From the NCBI GenBank assembly GCA_963971285.1, contig OZ020253.1, positions 16,442,528 through 16,506,527 on the forward strand: a stretch of 64,000 nucleotides of DNA. Reading direction: 5' to 3'. The DNA comes from Astropecten irregularis (taxonomy: Eukaryota > Echinodermata > Asteroidea > Paxillosida > Astropectinidae). The position numbers were made by a program, and so were the translations under genes. The notes beneath the pieces were generated by a model. It had not been told where the DNA came from. It was given only the letters and a program-made list of their open reading frames with translations, and searched no databases. Position 1 is the first letter of the stretch. Each line of letters opens with the position of its first letter. This document shows positions 53,801-62,403 of this stretch, piece by piece.

Positions 53801-56800
53801 CACGTTGCTTCAGTTTCGGTTACTTATACCTTCATGTCGTAATCAATATCAGCTGATACCTTTTGGGAGGTTATCAAATGTAGTTTTCTCAATTATGGGA
53901 GTATTTCAGAGGGAAGTATTTTTACCCAAAATGTCATTTCTGGTACAAACTTTATAACGTAATAATTAATCTAATGACGGAGATATTTTAGCTTGCTGAC
54001 ACAGCCATACTCTTATACAAACCTGGAGCAATGTTTCATGTAATAAACTATCAAATCCCATCCGATCAAATAGTGCATAGAGCTCTATAAGACCTAAACC
54101 ACAGTGTACATCCCATGCTATTAACCATCCATCCCTTCTCTTGCAACCAAAAATGATAAATGGGTGCTTATGACTTTAATAGGCCTGCATAACGTTCCTT
54201 ATTTATAACACTCCAAGAAGTTTGCAGAATGAAAATGAGATTTGTCTGCAATATTTACGAGAGGGAGAATTACCCTTGTAGACATTATGTGAGTGAAATA
54301 CTTAAAGGTACTGTCATACTTAGGTAACATACCGAAACATATATCTTCACATATTTGCCTATAACTTACAACTTACAAGGTATAAAGATATAGCGATGGT
54401 AGAAAGATTGCGTTAAAACCTTTTTGTCTTAAATGCTGTATTTGTATTTGTCCAGAAAAGGTAAACCAATGACCAAAAACAATCTTGAACTTTTAAAAAT
54501 AAAAACAATCCGGGGAAACGATTTTGAAAATACAGAGGGCGTTTTTTTTTATTGTTTTCTAAAAAACAAATGGGCACCGTATGGGACTGACATTTTCACA
54601 GATGACTGTTACTGTATCTTCCTTGATATTTTAGCCCATGAATCTGCATTTCGTTGACAAAAACCAAAGTATGATACTGAAATACCTTTAATACATGAGG
54701 TTAATCATATTTATTTATCATTGGGGGAGGGGCTGGAAGCATCTTTCGACAGCAATTAGTTTCGATGATAGTTCATAAAATCGGGAATTCAAATGTCAGA
54801 TCACCCTTGAATGTAGAGTCTAAATTGTAGATTGCTATCTCTATTTTTCTTGCAGCAGTCCACGTGACATCGTGGTGTGTTACAGACAAAATATCGCACC
54901 TATAGGGCCCTATACTTGTCATCGCCTCGGCGCATACCGTTCGTCGGCTGTTGCTCACATATCCATTCGCCTCATTAACCATACAATAACTAACTTCACG
55001 GGACAAGCCTGTATGCTCATGCACTCACAGCCCGTACATTGCTAGCATTGCATTGAATGATTCCATGTATGAGAGCTCAGTGTTGAATAATTCCATGTAT
55101 GAGAGCTCAGTGTATTGTAAACTTGAACTTGGCCTTTCGTCTCGATCCCCATTGAGAGGAAGGACGCGCCTCAATTCAGCAATTTGACACTTTTATAGGT
55201 CTCCCGGGCTACGCCATCGTAAATCATTCAGGCTGATTGTTTGCTATAAAATGTCTGCATCGTATACCAGCGGAAAACGCTCATCTTATGGATATGGCAC
55301 GCTAAAGAGGAATTTATTCAACCCTATACGGAAACTGCAGCAACATAACAAAAAATCAACATTTTTGTAAAACATGTCAACATTTCCAAAACATGTAGTT
55401 GTCAACATTGTTACAATATGCTTCAACCCGCATGCCCATAACAATATATATCAACATTTTGTAAACAAAACATGTTAACATTTCAAAAAAATAGTTGTCA
55501 ACATTGTTACAATGTGCTCCAACCTGCATAAAAATAATTAATATCATATTTTGTAAACAATAATTGTTAGCATTTACGTAAAAATACCCGTCAACATTTC
55601 ACAACAATATTTGTCAACATTTTAATCATCAAAATAACCACAAGGGAAACTGAATTTAAAGTCATTGGAAAGTGAACAAAGAAAAACTTACTGGAGCGGG
55701 ATTCGAACCGGCGCCTGAATACCGTACAGGCGCTCTACCAACTGAGTGGTGTCCCTAATAGTCAACTATCTTTGTTCGTTTGGCAGTCAGAAGCCATGAA
55801 ACCACGCACACACCGCCATACCCCAAGGATCATTTCACCGATACGCGCAGCCATGCCGTCAACACTTAAAAATAATGAAACTACCGGTACCTACTTGTTG
55901 ACAAAATAATGTAATTATGCCAACCCATGCTGCGACAAAATTCATCTAAAAATACTCGTCAACATTTCTTCCAAAAAAGTGTGTCAACCCTGCTCAGCAA
56001 AACAATGACCAAGTCAAAAGCAGTAAACATCACAATCCCCATGAACATTCTTCTTGTCACCAATATTAACCCACAATTCAATTGTTTCGATGTTACAGCA
56101 GGCAGCAGCGGGTCATCGCTTCATTCATCATCTCCATTACCAGGTAAGTTGACCTAAGTAATGATGTTTCATTCTTGTTGTTCTAGTAAGCAGGAGAGAG
56201 TGCTTGTTAAATGCTTGCCTGGAATTTTGAGTATCATTTGTTTATTTTGAAACACATCAATCCCGGTCAAGTTCTTTTTGGCTCACCCTGCATAAAGCTC
56301 TTTTTCTGGCATCGATCTTCTGGCAAATAGAAGCGCCATATAATGCATATGGCAAAGATACGCCTGCATGCGGATAAATGACGTGTCTTATTTCGATTGT
56401 AAAACAAAAGTAGATATACCATGGCCGATGAATGTGATTGATGGGCGTCTAGTCCATGTACATGTATACCACACAGGATATTCATCTCTGTTGCACCTGC
56501 ATGCATGAAACACTTTGTCTTTTAAAGGAAAAACTGGATTCCATGGCCAATTTTGTTGCTTTACTTTCCCCAGATGGCACAGTACGTCTTAGAGACGGCT
56601 TCCAACCATACCAGGGCCGTGTGGAGATCTACTACTCTGGGCAATGGGGAACCATCTGCGATCCTGGTTGGGACACCAACGCAGCTACCGTGCTGTGCCG
56701 TCAGCTAGGTTACAGCGCCGTCAGGAAGGCACGGATCACCTTCGGTGCAGGATCAGGCCCCGTCTACCTGCAAGGCATCAAATGCGGGGGTTACGAGGAT

Positions 56801-59800
56801 AATCTCTTGGGGTGTTCCAACGATGATTTGATCGGTAGCGGCTCGTGCGATCACTCGCAGGATGTGGGTGTGATATGCGGCGATGGTTCGAAACAGGCCA
56901 CACCGGCACCCGTAGAGGCCAAGGGTATATTCAATTGATTCCTGTGTTATCACCCAGGGCTTAGGGGCGTAGATATCGAGGAGGTGGGAGTATGCACCCC
57001 CTCCTCCCCTTGCAGAATGTTAGCAATTATGCAATACATGCAACTTAAAAGAAATCTATAATAGCATAGAAATCAAAATATAACGAGTAACAGTAAGAAA
57101 TATGATAACATTTAGACTAATGTTTATAATTACAAATAGGGTATTAAGGAGACACGTTAGCGTCTGAAAGTGAACATTCGGGAGACATCGGAACTTAGGG
57201 AGACTTTTCGATGTCTCCCTAAGGTATCAGCTACCATATAAAGACATATTTTTACTGTACATATTTTAAGTCAGAGAATGCTCTCAATATGAACATTATG
57301 TCAATTTCAAGTTCATTGGTTTGGAGGATACGTAGAAATAGGTAAGCAAAGTTTGTGCACGGCCCTATAGGAAAGTCTTCCTAAGTACCCATCCTCGGTT
57401 ATTATTATTAATGATAACCAGGTTCTTCTTTACTATCACTTAATAACTAGATGGTGCTTTGCGCTTGGCTGATGGTACGGAGATACACAACGGTCGACTG
57501 GAAATCTTCTATAAAGGAGAATGGGGTACCGTGTGCAAGGATGCATCTGACAACATGACAGCTCACGTAGCCTGCCGGCAGCTGGGCTTCAGCACCGCCG
57601 ATCCACCCGATGCCGTGCCCCCAGGGGGTTTCACGGGCTCCACCCTAGGGCCCATCCTGCTGGATCATGTGGTCTGTGGAGGCACGGAGTCCAAGCTGGC
57701 CTATTGCTCTTATGGGAGATGGGGAGAGCACGATTGCTCGCATGATAATGATGTCATGCTCAGCTGTAAAACATACACTGAACCCGAAGGTATATACAGT
57801 GCATAACATTGATCTGACACCTTTATTTATCGTGAAAATGAATTGTACATGACATCATGGAATGATATGTATAGATATGTCAATCTGAGAATGGATCTTT
57901 TAATATCATGGGTGTCGATCCGGGGGGGGGGGGGGGGGATATATCCCCCCAAATTGTTGAGGTGGGGGGGGGGGGGGATGGCGTGTATTATCACCCCCCC
58001 CCCCCCCCCCCCCAATATTTTGAGGTTGAATGTCATTCAATTTTATTGTATAGAAATATTACATGACCCTTGTTGTTTTGTTAGTCTTCGCAATGAATTT
58101 ATAATGTTTAATTCTTCTGAATATCGCTTTTAAATGCTCTAAAATGCGACTTTTCGACTGTTTTTATTAAAACGTCCCTGGTTTGGGAGGGGGGTATCCC
58201 ACCTCCCACAGCCTCCACCGGCTCGGTCGCTTCGCTCCCTCGCATAGAACACCAAATTACCAATCATCCCCCCAATCATAAACAGAAATCGACACCAGTG
58301 ATCTTTATTAATTATCCTGGGGTCGATTTCACGAAGCCCTACGGTCGTTTGTAACTCCAGTTGGGATGGATAACCCATCGCAGGGGGCATATCCCACGTA
58401 GGGTTGCAATGCATTAAAAGTCCTACGATTGATAGTAAGTTACGATGAGTTTGGTGAAATCGACCCCAGTTTATAGACTGCTTCCTGGGTATGGGCCAAG
58501 GCTTAATGGCTTCAAGTAATTATACTATTTCAAGACTCTTTTATTCTTGATTCCTATAACTTTACAGAAGGGGCAATTCGTCTGGTGGCAGGAGACAGTG
58601 AAGAGAGTGGTCAAGTTGAGATCTACTACCAAGGTGTCTGGGGTACCGTCTGTGATGATGACTGGACCATTGAAGATGCTACGGTGGTGTGTCGGCAGCT
58701 GAACTACAAGCCAGCCAGGGCCAGCTACTCCTACTCTTACTTCCTAGACGAGGACTCCATCAACCCGGTCTTCATCGACAGCATCGAGTGTGATGGATAC
58801 GAGAAGCGTTTGGAGGACTGCACGCATACGTGGCGTACCGGAGCCCGTGGCCATGCCTTCGATGTCGGCGTCACGTGCGGTGCACCGGAGAAATGGAACC
58901 CTGTAGCCTACAAGGAAGGTATTGATTTCAGATGCTTGGAGCAGCAGCGATCCTAGCGACCTGTTCGATTCATACATATTTGGGTTCTTCTGATTATTGT
59001 AATTTGTAATAAAGATAATGATAATGTTAATTCTGAATTTATTCCGCGCACACCAAAGACACTCGTGGCGCACATCATCTCTGGTCACCAGGCCATAATT
59101 TACATTCATGAAACCATCTCAGGGAGTATACAGCCCCGTGCTTCCGTATTCAATGCACAGGGGCTAATCAAACCACAAAGCCATCTCTACCATGACAGGA
59201 ACCCATTTACACCTGGGTGAAAAGGAGCAATATTATGTGACAAAGCGTCTTACCTAAGGATGCAATCACCACTAGCCCATGGCTGGATTCGAACCTACAA
59301 TCTGTAGATTGACTACGAGATCTTGAGTTCGTCACGCCAGACCAATAGGCAGAACACTCCATTATATTTAATGTTTTTATGCAGTCCACACAGAATAGAA
59401 ACTCGTTCAAGATGGCAACTACCGAAAGAAGATACGGGGGATAGTACCATTTTCCTATCAAAAACGAGGAAGACCAAGGATAATAATTGGTGCACAAGTT
59501 ACACATGCCCTTCACGTATTGAATTTTATAATTATGTTACGTCTATAATATTGGGAAATTAGACTTAACTTTAGCCGTCATTCATTTGATTTTGGACTAC
59601 AGATGGAAGAGTACGACTGGACGGCGGTACCTACGTACACAACGGCCGCGTGCAAATCAAATACCAAGGTGAATGGGGCACAGTGTGCGATCAGGGATGG
59701 AACATCGAGGCAGCTAACGTAGTGTGTCGCCAGCTGGGCTACCCGTCAGCTGACAGCGCTCTACCGGGGGCATTCTTTGGCGAGGGGACTGGGGTGATCA

Positions 59801-62403
59801 TGCTGGACCAGGTGTCGTGTCTAGGGGACGAGTCGGAGCTGGCGTTCTGCAATCACGCCAAGTGGGCGGTGAACGAGTGCGACCACTCCCAGGATGCCAG
59901 CGTCGTGTGTGTGGCTGAGACGCCAGACGACGCCACGCCCGGTAAGACTCTCTTGTTCGGGGTGATGATTGTGACATTATAGGTGGTTAGGAAACGGAGT
60001 CTCAGGCTCAGGCTCAGGTTCAGATTCAGACATAGGTTCAGGCTCAGGTTCAGGTTTAAGCTTAGGTTCAGGCTCGGCTCCATTTCGTGAATCCATTTTA
60101 ACATAACGGGTATCGAAACGGTTGCTTTTGGCTGCGGTTCGAAAGTAGATTCTCTGGTTTGAAAAAGAAAACAGCTAGAGCTTCGACTTCAATGAAAAAC
60201 CACAACCTATAATTTTCAGCATATGGATGTCAGAGCTGGAGACTGAGCCTAGCCTGAGCCTGAGCCTCCGTTTCGTAAACGCCGTATGGTGATAATGATA
60301 ACGATATTCAATGGATGGGATGGGTATCGCGAAGATGATGACTGAAATGACTATGATAAACGAAGATGTTGAAATAATGTCGGTGACGTCATAGCTATGA
60401 CGTCATGACAACGCTATACAGACAATGACTATAATGAGGATAATTACGTTGGACATTATAGCAACGGCGAAAATGACCTTGGTACATTTTGGACGAGACA
60501 TGGCACCTATGAGGAACGTACCATACGTTGGGAAATATGCACATTTTCATTATAATTATAATCTTGAAAATTGTTTTCTTTCTACCAAGATGGATCTACA
60601 CGTTTGGTGGGTGACTCGGCACCTCTTGAGGGCAAAGTGGAAGTCCATTATCAAGGTATCTGGGGTACAGTCTGTAATGCAGACTGGAAAGACGTCAATG
60701 GTGACATCGTTTGTCAGGAGCTTGGCTATACCATGGTAGACCCATTCCCCAATTCAAACATCAATGATGGAAAGGATGATAGCCTGCCGATCATGCTATC
60801 CAACGTGAAGTGCACTGGGGACGAGAGTCGACTGGTAGACTGCCTCAATGATGGGTGGGCCATCACTGACTGTGACCATTCCAGTGACGTCATATTAACG
60901 TGCATTCAAGTGATACCAACCTCGAAGCCTGCTACTACACCCTCGATCCCTACCACTACACCCTCGATCCCTGCCAGCACACCTACTGTCACTACTCCAC
61001 GGCCACCAATTCCTGTGTCCGGTAAGTACACATTATTTTAACCGAGGATGCTTCCCTCTGTGTTGGAAGTTGAAAAACTTCGCCTCAGGAACTATTACTA
61101 TACTTTGTCAACTTACTCACACTTCGGGAACTAGTATACAAATATCACATGGTTTGAGGGTGGACAGTCGATTCTAGATTCCCTCGGTGTTGGAAGTTGA
61201 CAAACTTCGCCTCGGGAACTATAGTTTGTCAACTTCCAACACCTTGGGAGCTAGAATCGACTGTCCATCCGTAACCTCAAACCATGTGATATTTGCATAC
61301 AGCATACTATTACTGAGTTTTGTAAATACTAGTAACCGATGTTGTTACTCAGAAGAACATTAGATGGTTTGGATGTTGAGCCCATAGTACAAATACAGGC
61401 GACTTTCTTGCGGCAGTAAATACAGTCACAGATATATTTTTCCTGCTCATTTCTTTTATCTACAAAATATACCCGTTTCCCTCTGTATCACTTTGATAAT
61501 TAGTGTCAGATAATAGCAACAAGACGGATGGTGATAGCAGCGAGGAAAGTGGTGATGGTGAGAGTGGTGATGGTGAAAGTGGTGATGGTGAAAGTGGCGA
61601 CACCGGTTACAATGAAGGTACAGTAACATCCAACACGACAGGTTAGTACTGAGTATTGATTATGCAGGGCTTAAAGGTACTGTACAGAATTGGTAGCATA
61701 CCCAAACAGAAATATTCACAAATTTACGTAGTTACTTTCAGGGTATAAAAATGGTGATGGTAGAAACATACGGTTAACTTATGTATTCGCCTGAAATGGT
61801 GTATTTATCCAGAAATTACTAAATACCAGTGACCAAAATTAGTTTGATCTATTTAAAGATAAAACATGAAATGCCTTTGAGAAAGATCCTGTTAGGATCG
61901 AAACGCGCCAGGCCCTCCTAACTTTAAGCAAAAATAAAATAGATAAGACTTTTTTAAGGTTTTCTCAAAAAGTGAGCACCGTATGGGACTGAAATTCTCA
62001 CAGATGACTGTTACTGTATCTTCCTTGATATTTCTGCCCATGAATCTGTATTTCTTTGACAAAAACTAAAGTATGATATTGCCTTTAACCAATCATGTAT
62101 TATACCTTTAATGATAACATTCATGAATTAATGTCTTTTGTTCAAGGGTCGTGGCCGATATACTGCTGCTGTTTCTAACTATTATTAACATTATTTCTTT
62201 GTTGATACTATTGTTGCCGTTTGTTTGTTGTTAATCATTCCTTAGGTGAGGTATCTCTTATCTGGGTCATCGTGGTTCTGATTCTCATGGTACCAGCCAT
62301 CATCATCATATTCGTCATTGGCATTCTCATCAAGAGACGTCGTACCAAGAAATCATACACGCCCGTTGACAAATCAGCCATGCCCATGAATCAGCGTATG
62401 TAG
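50725..62403 (+). CDS. Type I membrane receptor with five SRCR domains, complete, nine exons
   Basis: A scavenger-receptor cysteine-rich protein of 742 residues. Exons: 50725-50803, 56102-56143, 56574-56924, 57451-57789, 58568-58918, 59603-59941, 60590-61021, 61504-61641, 62246-62403. All internal introns are phase 1. Layout: signal peptide 1-24; short Ser-rich link 27-40; SRCR1 about 41-150; SRCR2 158-265; SRCR3 271-380; SRCR4 388-495; SRCR5 501-605; Thr/Pro/Ser stalk to 644; acidic Ser/Gly/Asp/Glu repeat 645-690; one transmembrane helix (WVIVVLILMVPAIIIIFVIG); and a basic tail ending AMPMNQRM. SRCR domains bind polyanionic or microbial ligands, and large SRCR sets are known from sea urchin and amphioxus immunity. 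Whether this receptor is immune is inference. Each SRCR domain lies in one exon and has six cysteines, except SRCR3. Confidence 0.93.
51168..51639. mobile_element. MITE family 1: inverted fragment joined to a full copy
   Basis: 51168-51284 is an inverted partial copy ending in GGTAGAAACATACCGCTTC. 51285-51639 is a full direct copy. Together they form a head-to-head pair. Confidence 0.8.
51640..51980. mobile_element. MITE with AAAGGGATGGTAC ends
   Basis: TTAAAGGGATGGTACGGAAC at the left, TTGTACTATCCCTTTAAG at the right, abutting the family 1 copy to its left. Only one copy is seen. Confidence 0.7.
52271..52643. mobile_element. MITE family 1 copy
   Basis: Full length, TATCATACTTTGGTTTTTGT at the left and AAAGTATGATACTATACC at the right, in SRCR intron 1. 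Confidence 0.85.
53068..53422. mobile_element. MITE family 1 copy
   Basis: Full length in SRCR intron 1, ending ATGATACTACCTTTAA. Confidence 0.85.
54302..54691. mobile_element. MITE family 1 copy, inverted
   Basis: Begins TTAAAGGTACTGTCATACTT and ends AAAGTATGATACTG, in reverse orientation to 53068-53422. Confidence 0.83.
55050..55112. repeat. Short direct duplication
   Basis: ATTCCATGTATGAGAGCTCA occurs twice, 30 bases apart. Confidence 0.8.
55340..56000. repeat. Degenerate GTCAACATT repeat split by a SINE
   Basis: Repeated AAACATGTCAACATTT and TAGTTGTCAACATTGTTACA blocks with a rough period of about 115 bases run from 55340 to 55630 and resume at about 55855. A tRNA-derived SINE occupies the gap. 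Confidence 0.7.
55630..55805 (-). mobile_element. tRNA-derived SINE
   Basis: Both boxes present (GGATTCGAACC, CTCTACCAACTGAG), plus the tail AGTCAACTATCTTTGTTCGT. A fragment of the same family lies at 7395-7450 and an interrupted copy at 11134-11600. Confidence 0.8.
56102..56143 (+). CDS. SRCR receptor exon 2: short Ser-rich linker (tentative)
   Basis: A 42-base phase 1-1 exon, GSSGSSLHSSSPLPG, between ACAGCAG and GTAAGT. A NAGNAG acceptor could add one Ala. The frame fits but there is no homology support; it may be skipped or absent. Confidence 0.5.
56574..56924 (+). CDS. SRCR receptor exon 3: SRCR1
   Basis: DGTVRLRDG opens the domain. GRVEIYYSGQWGTICD and TVLCRQLGY are canonical SRCR motifs, and CDHSQDVGVIC closes it. 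Six cysteines are present. A short QATPAPVEAK linker follows. Acceptor CCCCAG, donor GTATAT. Confidence 0.94.
57451..57789 (+). CDS. SRCR receptor exon 4: SRCR2
   Basis: LRLADGTEIHNGRLEIFY, EWGTVCKD, ACRQLGF and CSHDNDVMLSC are seen with six cysteines. W is missing from the usual DDGWD segment (DASDNMTAHVA). Donor GTATAT as in exon 3. Confidence 0.93.
57917..58030. repeat. G/C homopolymer palindrome in SRCR intron 4
   Basis: Three G runs of 14-18 and one C run of about 20, with ATATATCCCCCC and TGGCGTGTATTATCA between them. A quadruplex- and hairpin-prone block. Confidence 0.85.
58319..58467. mobile_element. GGTCGATTTC-ended MITE, intact, in SRCR intron 4
   Basis: GGGGTCGATTTCACGAAGCC at the left and TTTGGTGAAATCGACCCC at the right. 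Confidence 0.8.
58568..58918 (+). CDS. SRCR receptor exon 5: SRCR3, one conserved Cys lost
   Basis: IRLVAGDSEESGQVEIYY, WGTVCDDDWTIEDATVVCRQ, then ECDGYEKRLEDCTH. The usual CDHSQDVGV position reads RGHAFDVGV, so the fifth cysteine is replaced by Arg and its partner (GTVC) is unpaired. Confidence 0.93.
59240..59345 (-). mobile_element. Second tRNA-like SINE type
   Basis: GGCTGGATTCGAACCTACA has a B-box inverse. The flanks do not match the first SINE. Related B-box remnants (CGGACTCGAACCC) lie at 39009-39022 and 48931-48943 in the duplication units. Confidence 0.5.
59603..59941 (+). CDS. SRCR receptor exon 6: SRCR4
   Basis: VRLDGGTYVHNGRVQIKY, WGTVCDQGW, VVCRQLGYPSAD and CDHSQDASVVC, with six cysteines. 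Donor GTAAGA, then a GGCTCA foldback element begins 40 bases on. Confidence 0.94.
59981..60285. mobile_element. GGCTCA-type foldback MITE in SRCR intron 6
   Basis: GGAAACGGAGTCTCAGGCTC at the left, GAGCCTGAGCCTCCGTTTCG at the right, with an inner TTTTGGCTGCGGTTCG block. Confidence 0.85.
60590..61021 (+). CDS. SRCR receptor exon 7: SRCR5 and Thr/Pro stalk
   Basis: TRLVGDSAPLEGKVEVHYQG, WGTVCNADW, VCQELGYTMVD and CDHSSDVILTC, followed by a mucin-like stalk with TTPSIP repeats likely to be O-glycosylated. Six cysteines. Confidence 0.93.
61139..61295. repeat. Long hairpin in SRCR intron 7
   Basis: Arms 61139-61206 and 61223-61295 (AAATATCACATGGTTTGAGG and inverse) with a loop of about 16 bases. 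A related partial copy lies at 61048-61110. Confidence 0.85.
61504..61641 (+). CDS. SRCR receptor exon 8: acidic Ser/Gly repeat
   Basis: VSDNSNKTDGDSS followed by four SGDGE-type pentapeptides from a (GGTGATGGTGAAAGT) 15-base repeat, then a Thr/Asn end. Phase 1-1 with acceptor ATTAG and donor GTTAGT. SGDGE units resemble glycosaminoglycan attachment sites (Ser-Gly in an acidic setting). Confidence 0.78.
61667..62112. mobile_element. Chimeric MITE: family 2 shell around a family 1 half and a GATCC palindrome fragment
   Basis: The left part is family 2. At 61882-61923 sits AAAGATCCTGTTAGGATCGA. Then the family 1 inverse follows (CACCGTATGGGACTGAAATT to AAAGTATGATATTGCCTTTA), then the family 2 right end. 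Confidence 0.75.
62246..62403 (+). CDS. SRCR receptor exon 9: transmembrane helix and tail
   Basis: GEVSLIWVIVVLILMVPAII continues to IIFVIGILIKRRRTKKSYTP. The basic stop-transfer run and the short cytosolic tail (KSYTPVDKSAMPMNQRM, then TAG) give a type I membrane protein. The tail has no ITAM or other signalling motif. Confidence 0.92.

Larger units (their letters stand above)
50804..56101. other. SRCR receptor intron 1
   Basis: 5.3 kb holding five family 1 MITEs, the GGGATGGTAC element, a SINE and the GTCAACATT array. No additional exon with domain similarity is found. Confidence 0.5.
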
